Shown here piece by piece: positions 1 to 11,223 of a DNA stretch of 25,912 nucleotides. Below the pieces are notes generated by a model. It saw only the letters and a program-made list of their open reading frames with translations, ran no database searches and was not told the origin of the DNA. This DNA comes from Seison nebaliae (taxonomy: Eukaryota > Rotifera > Pararotatoria > Seisonacea > Seisonidae), in assembly GCA_023231475.1 (NCBI GenBank), contig JALJEE010001658.1, positions 1 to 25,912 of the forward strand. The letters are read 5' to 3'. Each line of letters starts with the position of its first letter. Positions within the stretch are counted from its first letter, which is position 1. The position numbers and the translations under genes are program-made.

Positions 1-1
1 T

Positions 2-9
2 CTATAAAT
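2..9 (+). promoter_or_regulatory. TATA box of the gene starting at 98
   Basis: The sequence tctataaata stands at the left edge, about 90 nt before the ATG at 98. Five other genes here have a similar TATA-like box 57-76 nt before their ATG, which supports a core promoter. Any upstream elements lie outside the window. Confidence 0.55.
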
Positions 10-97
10 ACTGGAGAAACAAGTCTCACAAATTGAAAAGAATAAAATTTGCGCATTTATTTTTTGGTTTAAATCTTTCTAAATATCAGCTATCAAC

Positions 98-1321
98 ATG
101 ATTCTCAGTACGTTTATAATTTATCTCAATTGGTATCTCCAATTACTAACAATCATCAGTTGTGCCGTCGCTATTCTCACTCATACATTTAGTCACTTTG
201 TATTAATTTTGTGCACCAACGTGTTATTTGTTATACCGTGTATTTTGAACGGAATTGAATTATTTCAAAAAATTGGACAACGAATAAAATCAAGTTATAT
301 TTCAAGCAGAAGAGAAAACTTTTCTCGAGTTTCACAAATTCGAACGATTCCTCAAACAATAAAATCTGAAAAAAATGATTCAAATTTTCTTGAAAATAAT
401 CTCAATCAATTTAAAGTTCAACTGAATAAACAATCACATAATCTGGAGAATAACGATTTATACCCAATAAATGATATTTCTAAATTATTTTCAGAATTAC
501 AAATTTATGAAGAACCAGAAAATAAATATCAACAGAAGATTGATGTTCATCCACCTATTATAGAGAAAAATAAATTTACCACAACAAATTCAAGAGATCT
601 TCCATATTTTTCTGAAACTCTTTCGATTTCTCAACTAAAGTTAATTTTGAGATTAAGTTTTTTATAAAATTTAAAATTTTGAAATAGGAAAAATTTCGAT
701 GAAACGAAACAAAACGTTATAATTAAAGATCAGTCACATAAAATTAATAGAAAAAGGAAATTTGAGGACAGCGTTCTATGTCCGATATCGAACAAAATAT
801 ATCTTAATTTCAATAAAGTTCATTACCATAATGGAATTACATACAGAGATCTAATCAACAATTCGGACGTTGATATGCAACCAAAAATTAAGATTCAAAA
901 ATTTAACGATAAAATTGCAGAAAATAATTCATCGACATCCTCAATCTTAAATAACAATAATATCAAACAAATTCCGAAAAATCAGGAAAATGTTTTGAAA
1001 GATATGTTTGCCTTAATGAAAAAAGACCATCTAAATGATCATAGTTTTATTAATTCCTACCGTAACACTGAAATGGACAACAAAGTCTTTGAAGGTCATA
1101 ATTTCGATGAATCTCCAGGATGCTTGTTTGCTGATCTTGACCATAGGCCGAAATATCTTCCACCCAAATTATTCACCAGTCATTCATATATTAATGATTC
1201 TGTAAATAATGATAGAAAAAGAAAATATTCGGAAGATAAAAATGATAATCGATCAATCAAATTCTTTTCAACATCGTCCAATAAACCCAAGAAAGCAAAA
1301 TCATTAAATTCACTTTATTGA
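98..1321 (+). CDS. Two-pass membrane protein with long disordered tail, unknown family (2 exons)
   Basis: I do not recognise this protein. Exons are 98-639 and 688-1321; a 48-nt intron (gttaat...aatag) joins them in phase, giving about 391 residues. The splice is supported because the frame stays open from 688 through the later ATG at 875 to the TGA at 1319-1321. Residues 5-55 are strongly hydrophobic and read as two closely spaced membrane helices (or a signal peptide plus one helix). The rest is hydrophilic, rich in Asn, Lys and Ser, with basic patches such as RKRKYSEDK and KPKKAKS near the C-terminus, so it is probably a disordered cytosolic or lumenal tail. No enzyme motif is visible. The start is the first ATG after the TATA box. 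The gene is well supported; its function is unknown. Confidence 0.75.
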
Positions 1322-1551
1322 ATAATGAAGACAATAAACGTTAGATGGAAATATGACGAAGAATCATAATGGATATGACGAAACATATAATAATAACAAT
1401 ATAACAGTAAGTGATTTGGAACTCGTAAGCATTATCGAATGGAAATCTAATGTAATTGGAAATTGGAAATATTGATTATGGAAAAATCCCCGGAAATTGA
1501 CACCTTTTATTGCAATGATTATATAACTCTTCTTGTAAACCTGAAAACACT

Positions 1552-1853
1552 TTTAGACTTTTAAAGGTTATCGGAATTATTTCTTTCGGCACGATTTCAC
1601 TCCCTCTCTGTTCAGAGAAAATGTAGGATTATCTGTTTGTCCTCCCTTTTTTTTTAATTATATGAACAGTATTTTTTTAGCTTATGAACTTCTTAAGAAA
1701 GAAAAAACTACTAATTATAAGAGTTAAAGTTCTCCATATGTTCATATAAAGAAAAAAGAGGGAGGACAAATGTATAACCTTACATTTCTCTAAAAAGAGG
1801 GGGAGTAAAATCTTACGGGAGAAATAATTCCTAAATTTCCTCTAAAATCTAGG
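1552..1853. repeat. Imperfect inverted repeat, fold-back or MITE-like element
   Basis: The segment at about 1572-1668 and the reverse complement of about 1735-1832 match at roughly three quarters of positions by eye. Shared blocks include ggaattatttct, tttgtcctccct and atatgaaca. Weaker pairing extends outward to about 1552 and 1853. The centre contains the perfect palindrome ttcttaagaa. No ORF lies inside. This is most like a non-autonomous hairpin DNA transposon, but I see no clear target-site duplication, so an old inverted duplication or a hairpin RNA locus is also possible. Confidence 0.65.
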
Positions 1854-2340
1854 AAGATTCGTAAGACGGATTATGGGAACTTTTTTCTTCTTTTTTCATA
1901 TTTTTTATATAATTAAAATAAAATTTTTATAAAAACTTTGATTGATAGTTACTATTTTTGGTTCTTTCTAATGTTCTAGAAAATATCTTTTTTTTCCTTG
2001 ATCAAAAATTGAATGAATGAGCAAATTATGGGTATTGAAATAACTGGTTATCGGTGTTTCGAGTTAGATATTGATATCGTTCTCCGAATATGAACGTTAT
2101 ATATGAAGATATGATAGTTCAACGCCTTTTAGTAACGGCATCCCTATTAATTAACTAAATTTCGTAATTCAAGTACATAGATATTCATATATTTTGAAAC
2201 ATGTGAAATACTGGAGAAGTGCACGGAAAGTGCGACAAAAAAAAGCACTTTCTTATTATTCTTATTGTTAACATATTTTCTGAAACTTCAGATAATATCT
2301 TATCTAACTTTGTCAAAATTATCTTCCTCCGCACTATGTA
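1854..2340. other. Gene-free AT-rich spacer with one perfect hairpin
   Basis: No convincing gene is present. At 2226-2252 gaaagtgc and gcactttc form a perfect 8-bp stem with an 11-nt A-rich loop. Its purpose is unknown. The short open frame starting at 2219 is rejected because it runs through the neighbouring poly(T)/LINE boundary. Confidence 0.4.
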
Positions 2341-3680
2341 TTTTTTTTTTTTTTTTTTAATCATGTCAAATCCCCGCGGGGTAAATTATAGAGAAAAAAA
2401 GATAACTCTTTAAAGGAGTTATTTGAAATAAGGTTCCTACCGCCATCAATATAATCTTTGAGTGACTCAGGAACAAAAGCACTAATATCAAAGTTCGATA
2501 TTAGTGATAACGAATCGTCGAGAGAAGACGAAAAGTCAATGGAATAGTATCGAAAGAAAAATTGGAGAGGCGACGAGAAGCTCTCACATTGTGTATACGT
2601 TGGAACTGGAAGAGCCGATCCGGAAACCGAATCAACTACTTTGAGGTACCTCTGTGCCAGGAGTAGCGGCAGAGGAGTCAATTCGCATATCGTGAACATA
2701 AAAACTCTATTGAAAGGCTTGTGACAACCGAGCATCATCCGAACTGTTCTATTATAAGTTCGATCAAGGCATCGTAATGACATTTCTGTATTCGAGATAG
2801 AGACTGGCAGCCCATAAAAATCACAACAGTAACACACGAACAATTTCAATTTCAATTTCATAGAGAAGAACTTGCAACGATGATGGAAAGAGTAGAATGA
2901 TCTAAGAAATTTGCATCTTACTCTATCTACTAGTGCAGAACTCCTTCTCTTCGAGTCGATCTGACACCCTAGGAAACACACCTCCTTTTTCACCAATTTC
3001 TCCAAATCGTAACGTATTGGAAATCTTGAAATATTCGAAAGGATTGATGATTTACTCTCATTACATATGATTCCTACAATTTTTAATCGATTATTAATGA
3101 ATTGAATAATCTTTTTACATTGACGAACATTATTTGCACATATGAGAATGTCGTCTGCATATGCACTAACTGCAGGGAACAAATTTGAACTAATTTTAAA
3201 TGAGAATAACTGATTAGATTCAATGAGAATTTCATCAATCACTTTCCCAAAGATCCAAGGAGCAAGAATACATCCTTGTCTCACTCCTTTATTTATGTGA
3301 AATGTCTCCGATTTTGTTCGTTGCGTCCATGAAGAAGAAAACAAATTTCGAGCATTCAACAAACGTGATAAAGAGATCAGAAATTTTAAAAAAAGAATCA
3401 CAGGCATGGTGCCTCTATTATCTTTCCGATAAGCGAATTGAAATTTCGACGAATATAACTGATTAACATATCTATTCTTAATTATCTGTTCGATCATCTT
3501 AATTAATTCGCTAGCAACACAGATAGGACGATAGGAATTAACCTCAGAAGTGTCCTTGACATAATTCTCGTTAATAATGTTTAATCATAAGTAATCTTTA
3601 AAACTTTTTCAGTTTCTTCCAAAGGCGAATTGATATTTAAATTTTTATAATTTTCTTTAAGACAAAATTTAAGAATTTTT
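2341..3680 (-). mobile_element. LINE (non-LTR retrotransposon) 3' half with poly(A) tail, dead copy
   Basis: Reading on the minus strand, the element runs from reverse transcriptase sequence near 3680 to a poly(A) tract (18 T on the plus strand, 2341-2358). The tail begins almost directly after the RT stop codon at 2361, so the 3' UTR is only a few bases. The last codons include a perfect palindrome, ccccgcgggg, at 2372-2381. The 5' half (ORF1, endonuclease) is absent, as in the common 5'-truncated copies made by target-primed reverse transcription. It ends a few bases from the stop codon of the gene at 3682. No target-site duplication was found by eye. Confidence 0.85.
2361..3680 (-). pseudogene. 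LINE reverse transcriptase, degenerate
   Basis: The main open frame (2361-3497, 378 aa from its first Met) continues upstream in frame to about 3565, including NSYRPICVASELIKMIEQ, the N-terminal RT block. A different frame carries upstream RT-linker-like sequence to about 3680 (SPLEETEKVLKITYD), so one frameshift separates them. Hallmarks numbered from the Met at 3497: INKGVRQGCILAPWIF near residue 68 (motif B) and AYADDILIC near 112 (motif C, YADD). Between FAYRKDNRGT (near residue 21) and motif B there are only about 40 residues, and the usual motif A with its catalytic Asp (F-x-x-D-F-x-K-A-F type) is missing, so an internal deletion has removed part of the active site. The C-terminal part reads like the thumb/connector of APE-type LINEs. 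Not functional. Confidence 0.85.
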
Positions 3681-3681
3681 A

Positions 3682-6600
3682 TCATCTGTGATGTCTGGTA
3701 GGTTGCCGAATTTGAGTTATAATCCAAATAATTCCGATTATGAATAAAAGTAGAATAATAAGACTACATCTAAAAGGATAAAACAGAATGAGCATTTTTC
3801 CTAGAATTAAAATGAACTCTTCGTCATAGTCATCCTTAGGTGTCGATTTAACCCCATCCCAGCCATTCATAATGTTTTGACTGTTATCGATGACATTTCT
3901 TATATTGTTCGAATGGAAATTATTTCCCTGTTTAGTGTAGGAGTCGAGTGATGATGAACAAACATCTCGTTTCGCTATTCCGATAAGTTTTTCTGTGAAA
4001 CGATAAATTCTTTCATATAACACTTGTAGAGTTACTGATCGTTTATTATTAGCCACATCAGCTATTGCTAAAAATTTCACGCCCATTCTCTTCAATAATA
4101 TCGCTTCATCTTCACTAACAAATCGTCCGTCGCAAGCTGAATGGAAATTATAAAATTAAATAATTATAGAAATAAAACGAACTATAATAAGTTATCGAAT
4201 TTTCCGCCATATAAGTCACAGCGATGAGACATTCGGAACCCAATTTTGAATAAGCTTGTGAACTTAACGCATATAAATCAAGTCCATTATACGTTTCAAC
4301 TATCGTAGTCTCGATGGCTATTATAGATAATTTTATTGAAATTTTGGAATTTTTAAAAAGAAAAAATTAACCTCGTTCTCGTAAACGATCGAATTGAGGT
4401 TTTAAATAAAGTGTTCGATCATCGAAAAATTTCACGACTGAACCTCGAAATTCATAATTGGACTTTTTTGCTTTATATGAAATCGACATTAATTGCATAG
4501 TAATTCGAGAATTGAAATGATGAGTGAGTATGTTATCATTGTTGAGATGATTGGGTCTCCATGATTCAACATGAGTCGTTTCATTCACGAAATAAGTTCT
4601 GTTCACTTTTATCGGTTTCTTCGATATTTGAAAGAGAATGTACTTGTTATTGTTCTGATGGAAATTCAACATTTTCATCGACTCCTTCTCCGTCTTATTC
4701 AACTTCGCAACAATATATGTCGATAAATGAACATTAGTGACATTACGATTGAAGAGTATCCATTTTGAGTCTTGTCTCTTCCATAATAAACGACGATAAT
4801 CTCGATCTTCCGTGTAGAGTATGGTATCGATCACATTCTTCGGATTATGGAAATAAAGGACTTGATTGATATAATATTTCGTCAATTTTTCCAAATGAAC
4901 TTTCAATCGATCAATATCAATATTCAATTTTTTGATTTTCTCAATACTCTCCTGAAGGAGATTAAAGAGATCACTACAAATTAAATTGACTTTTATTTTC
5001 CGTTTGGATTCCATCGAAAGTTGACATGAATCATCATCACAATATCGTAAGACGACCTTTTTTTTCATCAACATATCTTCCACCTCTTCCCCAATATTTT
5101 GACAATCATCATTGATTCGATCGATGATTTTCTTTTTCGTATTTAAAACATCTTTCATTTGTTCGTTAATTTCATTCTGTTTCTTCTTCGTTTCTTCTTT
5201 GATACGTTTTCCCATTTTCACTTCCGATATCAGGAGATATGCTCGAATCAATTCACTTCCCATTAATCTCGGATAAGTATTAATAACATCATATCGGAGA
5301 TTGGTAATGGAAGGAGTGTAAAAATATTGTTTCGTCATCGTATTCTTCAATTTGGTGCAAGAGATATTGTTATGGAAAAATAAATCATCTTCAATTTGAT
5401 CCAAATCGATTTTCGTAAAATTTTTCACTCGATTCGTTTGTGACGATATAGAATTATTTTGAAATGATAAAGAATTATTTTGTGATGATAAAGAATTATT
5501 TTGAAATGATATGGAATTGTTTTGAAATGATATGGACGTATTTTTGTTGACGTTTTTCATACGTTCCAAATTTTCTTTGATGAGTTCTTGCCCGATTTTA
5601 GTTTTGTTATAAATTTTCCCTAATACCCGATTGGCATTTTTCACGTTATCGAAATAAACGGTATCATTAAATTGACTTGTATCATACTGGAATTTGAATT
5701 TATCGATATTCATGATGAATTTCCTCTCCGCCTTGCTCATTCTCCGACGATCGTTTTCCATATGGAATTGCTTATTTTTCCCCAAATGTTCGAAGTTCGT
5801 TTCATTATTTGGATCTATAAATCGATTTTCGTTTTTCGTACCATGATCAAAATGATCGATCGTTTTATAAAAAATCACATTGTAATCATCAATCGTTTTA
5901 GTTATGATGGACATTTGAAAGACTTGCCAAAATTCGTTAAAAACAATTTTTGGTGATTTTCCTCTTTTTTCGCGTTTGGTGATAATTGGAGGGTAATATG
6001 ATAATAAATTGCGTCTAAATGATTGACAAATAGTCGATACTAATTCCGCTAAAGGAACTCGATACATTGACGGATTTATACATTGGCAATTTTCAAACGC
6101 AATCAATTCATCTCCATCTTGTACGGTAATGACCGTTAAATGGAATATATTGAAATGTTCTCTCATTTCTAAACTTCTCAATAATTCCTCAATATCCAAA
6201 TGTTCTTTCGTCAATTTTCGAAGGAAAGAATATAGTTGACGAAACAATTTGAACGTCTTACAATATTGTCGAATGATGGAATTTCTTTTCATTTGAATGA
6301 AATAAATGTCATTGTTATTCGATTGAATTAAATAATTTGTTAATTCTTTCAGTTTGGAGAAATGGATTCGTTTTATCAATTCTTCAGATGTTTCTTCAAT
6401 TTCACATTCTAATTCTTTCTTTATTAACGAATGTTCGTTACATTGACAATAAGTTAAATTTTTGTAATTAGAATGAATTGATAATTCCATAAACGGTTGT
6501 TTATTTTTATTGGGAATCGATTGATTCCTTACCAAAATATTCGTCATCGGATAGAATTGTTGCCTCACTTTACTCTCACCATTTACAACGAGTGTGATGG

Positions 6601-7056
6601 ATTGTTTATTAAATGAGAATTTCGTTGAATTCGCCTCTACTGATCGGGAACCATTAACATTATGTGAAGTTTGAGTGTAATTGAAATTGGTGAGTGTATC
6701 TCTGTTCTCTTCCAATTCATGTAAACAACAAAAAAGAATGAGCAGGATTTCAATCGCACTTAATAATAGGAAGAATATGAAATATTTTAACATTAATCTT
6801 TTTGCTTTCTTTATACTAATTCTCTTCTTCATTTCATGCAGCAATAATTGAAAACAACGAAACAATTCTCTAAAAGGTAATATAAAATAAAGTTCACATC
6901 CTTCTAGAACAGCATGTTTATCATTGTCATGGTAACGGGTGAAACACAAATAATCAATAACCAAACCAGTCGTTTTATGATATCATTCAATCACGTGCAT
7001 TCTACTTACCGCACTCCTCTTAACGTAAATACATTCACTAGTTTTCTTATTTCCAT
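3682..7056 (-). CDS. Large two-pass membrane glycoprotein, unknown family (4 exons)
   Basis: I assemble exons 7056-7010, 6869-4372, 4317-4183 and 4136-3682 (introns 140, 54 and 46 nt, all GT-AG and in phase), giving about 1044 residues. Exon 1 is short and ends at a strong donor (gtaagt) that joins in frame to RELFRCFQLLL. A membrane helix follows near residues 37-60 (LMLKYFIFFLLLSAIEILLI) and a second lies near the C-terminus (CSLIILLLFIIGIIWIITQ), leaving a short basic tail. The long middle part has many N-x-S/T sites, a charged coiled-coil-like stretch (ETKKKQNEINEQMKDVLN) and a 7-residue S/F/Q/N repeat. The segment MGVKFLAIADVAN in exon 4 faintly recalls the last strand of a von Willebrand A domain, but no MIDAS motif was found. 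Topology resembles alpha2-delta-like proteins, yet I cannot assign a family. An in-frame ATG at 6835 is an alternative start. Confidence 0.75.
5435..5540 (-). repeat. 21-bp in-frame tandem repeat in the membrane glycoprotein gene
   Basis: About five copies of a 21-bp unit encode a 7-residue repeat of the type S-I/L-S-F/S-Q-N-N. Every copy carries an N-x-S sequon-like core, so the array may be a glycosylated spacer. Copy number is likely to vary between individuals. Confidence 0.75.
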
Positions 7057-7439
7057 TTTCTTCCTAGAACTTAATCATTTTACTGATTTTTTTAAGTTTC
7101 TTATCGCCTAACTTTCTTCTTCCAATATTGTTAGTGAATTTATTCGTTTTTAAAATTCTATGAAACTTTTCTTTTTAAATTTCTATGAATTCTTTGTTTT
7201 TTAAACTATCTAAAAAATTTTTCTTTGTTTAGAAAATTAGTAATTTAAGGTGTATTTTAATATAAAAATATTTTTAGACGAAATTTGGACTAAAATTTAG
7301 AAAATTTAGTTGTTGTGTACAAGAAAAAATTGAAACCTCTAATTGGTCTCTCTAATGTGTAAACACACAAAATTAAAAGGAATTTTATGAGCTTAAAATT
7401 TTCTAAGAAAATTAAAAAATAATCCATTGTATATATATT
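7057..7439. other. AT-rich intergenic spacer
   Basis: This spacer lies between the start of the membrane glycoprotein gene and the 3' end of the decayed thioredoxin-fold gene. It is T/A-rich with no convincing ORF, repeat or RNA gene. It should hold the promoter of the gene starting at 7056, but I see no clear TATA box at the usual distance. Confidence 0.4.
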
Positions 7440-9085
7440 TTAGAGAACAATGCCACAGACTGACAATAAGATTAAAAGAAGGTTAAACTGACATTTCGAA
7501 CAACTTGATGGTCGTAGAGGTGGTATCCTAAATTTGATAGGTCGCCAGTTTTTAAACCGAAATGGAAATCTTCTATCAGATATAGGATTATGATTGTGAA
7601 ACTGAATTTTCTTTCTATCAGGATACCTCATTGGAAACTTTCGAATATAAGAGGATTTACCGATTCTTATGGTGCTTTGTGATGTTTCGGAAGTGGATAG
7701 AGTCGTTTGTTTAGTTCGGTAAAAAGAAGGATCGACTTCTTTACTGGTTTTTTGAGTTTTATAAATAACCGAAACATGTTCCATAGAAGAATTTTCTTGA
7801 GAAGATTTGTTATCGATCGTTCGAAAAGTGATTTCAGTTGTTACTTGAATCCCAGTTGAATCTTTCCCTAATGCTAATGGAACAATATAATTATAATTAA
7901 CATGTGAATTTACCAAAATTCAGAGAAATAATTTTACAATGTCAGTCATATCAAAATCAAAAGAATATTTTTAGAATTCTATTTCATTTATTATCTAATA
8001 ATAATATAGTTTTAACTGATAAAAATAAAAAAATTATCGAACTTAAACTTAGAAATCAGTTAAAAAGTGGAAGTGCTATTAGTTTAATATGAAGATAACC
8101 CAAGGTTGTAGACTGAAGAATTTGTGGTGTTGTTCTTCTAATCTCATATTTGTACGAAGTTCGACCTCTCTCGAAATTCCTCAGACTATTTCTGCAACTT
8201 TTACTAACCGGATACCTTTTGGTCGGATACAAAATGTTCTTTTTATCTGTTTTCAACAAATTTCTCAAACCCAATCAACTTTAAGATTAACTGTATTTTT
8301 GATCCAATAAGTAATACCTGACACCTGGAAATATGTGATAGAATAAATCGTCGTAATACAAGAAAGCTGGTGAGATTATTATACAATGTTTCTTGGATAA
8401 ATGGATATTTTCGTTTATATTTATTATAACTAAACGTATATTGTTCCGCTTGAAAATGTCAACATCTTTCATTAACGATGCCTCAATTGAATCACATTTC
8501 TCACAACAATCCGTTGTCCAAAAGATGACGGTATTCCTCTTAAACGGATTTTTTACCGTTTTTGGATAAATTTTATAATAATTGACATATTTCGGAATAA
8601 TTTGTCGTCCCGAATTAATGAAGATGAGATAATTATTTATACCTGTTATGTTTTCTTCAATTTTTGAAACTGAATTTTTGAATCGAACCTTTCGGTGTTA
8701 GACATGCTCCATATTCCTCGAACGTTCCATTTTGAATGGTTATTATCTCGAGATTATTATTCGTATATGTTGAAGAGAAATCAGTTTTTTCCGGCTGATT
8801 TACAGCAATCATTTGATAAGTGTCATTTCCAAATTTCTCCCTAACAATTACTGCTGCATCCTGGTAATACTTTAGAACTCTTCGGTGTAAAAATGATCTA
8901 TTAATTGTTTATTACATTCTGGTTAACAAGATAACTAACTGGAAAGAATAAAATAAAATAATCAATTTGTCATATTCTTTAACGTACTTTTTCCCTTCTG
9001 TCTCCGATACAATTTCAATTTCAGTGGTCGTTCTCGATTTTATTAATAAACTTATATAAACTAAAATTAAACAATATCGGAACAT
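7440..9085 (-). pseudogene. Thioredoxin-fold secreted protein, downstream tandem copy, decayed or restructured
   Basis: This is a paralogue of the gene at 9283-11223. Exon 1 (9085-8940, 146 nt) and exon 2 (8897-8704, 194 nt) have exactly the same lengths and phases as in the upstream copy, with introns of 42 and 61 nt. Exon 3 starts at 8642 and encodes a thioredoxin-like domain with FWTTDCCEKCDSIE (CxxC) and SPAFLYYDDLFYHIFPG. Just after this, in-frame stops (TAA, TAA, TGA) interrupt the region. They vanish if a 78-nt GT-AG segment (8324-8247) is spliced out, after which KNILYPTKRYP matches NPTKNYP of the paralogue. The open frame at 7916-7440 holds a matching C-terminus (FPMRYPDRKK ... RPSSCSKCQFNLLLILL), but its frame cannot be joined cleanly: a stop lies just upstream with no acceptor between. 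The middle tandem repeats of the paralogue are absent. Either a young pseudogene or a gene with changed exons; I favour decay. Confidence 0.6.
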
Positions 9086-9140
9086 AATTCAATAAAAAAT
9101 CATAAATTATTCTTTTCCACTTTTTCAAAGATTTGCGCGA

Positions 9141-9149
9141 ATATATACT
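9141..9149 (-). promoter_or_regulatory. TATA box of the downstream thioredoxin-fold copy
   Basis: On the minus strand gagtatatattcgcgc lies about 57 nt before the ATG at 9085. Its position matches the TATA boxes of the neighbouring genes, so the core promoter of the decayed copy still looks intact. Confidence 0.45.
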
Positions 9150-9282
9150 CTTTTCCATACAATTAATTTCAATTTAATTTTGATAAAAAAAACTTGAAAA
9201 AATTGAAAAAAATTCAAAAATTATAATTAATTAAACTGAATATTTGTGGATAATGTGAAGATGTTTATTATTTTTGTTTTGA

Positions 9283-11223
9283 TTAATATGAAACTAAAAT
9301 TATGAATAATGGTAGTACAATTAGAAAGAAGTCAAACTTACCTCTAGAACAACTAGAGAAAAGTGGTGGTTCTCGAAACCTTTTAGGAACTCTAATCCAT
9401 TTATTCTGCAAGATGGGAAATCTGCCACCGGATGAGATGTGTTCTGGTGGAAGGAATTTAAGAGCCTTATGTCTCAGATCACCTGAAGGATATCTGCCCA
9501 TATACGTATTGGAAGGAAATCGATTTACAAGACAAGGCTTCGTGTGTGTATTTGAACCTTTTGTCGTTTCAGTCCTTTCTATCTTCTTTGGCGGTGTAGT
9601 AGATGGTTTAGAATTAACTAATCTCAACTGATTTTTTAATGTTACTGAGCTTAACCATCCGAAAGTTGTAACTGAATGTGAAATTTTAGTTTTTGAAGGA
9701 TTACTAGTTGGACCGATTGTTCCATAATTTTTTCGTATTTTGCTATGACTTGTTACCATTTTTAGAGGACGACCAGTTGGACTGATTGTTCCATAATTTT
9801 TTCGTATTTTGCTATGACTTGTTACCATTTTTAAAGGACGACCAGTTGGACTTATTGTTCCATAATTTTTTCGTATTTTACTACTACTTGTAACCATTTT
9901 TAAAGGACGACCAGTGGGAGAGATTGTCCCATGATTTTTTCGGATTTTCCAACTAGTTACCATTTTAAACGGACGGCTAGTTGAAATGACTTTTTGATGA
10001 TTATGATGAAAATTTATAGTTTCCGATTTTTTCGGACCTCTTGTCGGAATAAACGGTCTTTGTCGGTTGATTATGGTGGGAATGAGTGTTGCAGGTTTTT
10101 GATGTATTTTAGTCGTCCTTCCATGATTCAATTTCACGATTAGTGGCAAATTTGTTGGAATGTCCACATTTTTAGTAAAACTTTTTCTCCTTGGTCTCGC
10201 CATTTCGGATTTGGAATTCGTACGAACATTCTTTCCGATTATCGGCTGAAATTGTGGTGCCGAATAATTATATGGTTTCCAATCATATCCGAAACCATCA
10301 ATTCTGGTAATGACACAATCAAATTCATCAATCGGATAATTCTTTGTGGGATTTATCACGTTATCCTTATCTATTTGATAAAAAATATTTATTGATGACA
10401 AAAATTGATTTAATTTAAATGAACTGTAATGACGCTCCAACGAATTGACGGAAATGTTTGGAAATATGTTGTAGAATAATGTGTCATAGTATAGAAGACT
10501 TGGTGTTTCTTTAATGCAATATTTGTTGCTCAGATGTCGATTTTGTTGTACGTCTACAAACGCCCAAGAAATGGCATGTTTAAACCATGTTTCTGCATCT
10601 TCCATGATTGCTGTTTCCAAATTATTACAAGATTCACAACATACTTCTGTCCACAATATTAGTGTTCGATTTTCGAACGGTTGACTCATCATTTCCGGAT
10701 ATTGATGATGAAATGGCTGAGTTAATTCGCTTTTTCCGTTTTGGAAACCGGTGTTGACGAAATAAATATAATTGGACATACCTACGTGAATGTGAATGAA
10801 TGAAAAAGAAGAATTTAATTGAACTGTTCGACGTTAAACATCCTCCATATAATTCGAACGTTCCATTTTTGAACGTTACAATTTCAAGTGGTTTCTTTGT
10901 ATAAATAACGGAAAAATCTTTCCCACCGTTTTTGTCCACCGCAATCATTTCTATTCCGTTGTTTTTTAACTGCTGCTTAATGTTTAACGTTGTTCTCTTG
11001 TAACGTTCTAAAATTTCGTCAGATAAACGACTTCTACATTATGTGGAATTTATGTCAATCGATGGAAATTGACTAACCCACTGGAATAAAATAAAACGAT
11101 GATTTCATTATGGCTGTTAATATAGTTCTCTGCTTCTTCGCCTGATAATTGTTTGAGAGCTAATGTTATTTTCAATACCATTGATGAACTTATTAAAAAT
11201 AGAATAAAACGAGATTGTAACAT
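9283..11223 (-). CDS. Secreted, C-terminally anchored protein with two thioredoxin-like domains and tandem repeats (3 exons)
   Basis: Exons are 11223-11078, 11033-10840 and 10781-9283 (introns 44 and 58 nt), giving about 612 residues. An N-terminal signal sequence (FILFLISSSMVLKITLAL) is followed by a first thioredoxin-like domain without a CxxC (IIVLFYSSGS ... KKPLEIVTFKNGTFELYGG). A second domain carries the redox motif in LILWTEVCCESCNNLE. It also has the strand and helix AFVDVQQNRHLSNKYCI and the cis-proline region KETPSLLYYD, in PDI-like order. A basic low-complexity region follows with four 23-residue repeats (I/S-x-P-T-G-R-P-L-K-M-V-T-S type). The protein ends in a Cys/Arg/Pro-rich segment and a hydrophobic tail (FFLIVLPLFIILVSY) that fits a GPI signal or a terminal membrane anchor. 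Likely an ER or cell-surface thiol protein; substrate unknown. It is the intact member of a tandem pair. Confidence 0.85.
9700..9975 (-). repeat. 69-bp in-frame tandem repeat
   Basis: Four units with an exact 69-bp period: the ccat(a/g)at marks start at 9722, 9791, 9860 and 9929. The three right-to-middle copies are nearly identical, so expansion looks recent. Each unit encodes 23 residues, basic and rich in Lys, Arg, Thr and Pro. The paralogue at 7440-9085 lacks the array. Confidence 0.85.

Noticed and set aside
2219-2413. 64-aa plus-strand ORF
   Set aside because: It reads through the reverse complement of the LINE poly(A) tail (a run of Phe codons) and into the LINE end.
3682-4317. von Willebrand A domain in the membrane glycoprotein
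   Set aside because: One strand-like motif only; no D-x-S-x-S MIDAS site was found, so I kept the family as unknown.
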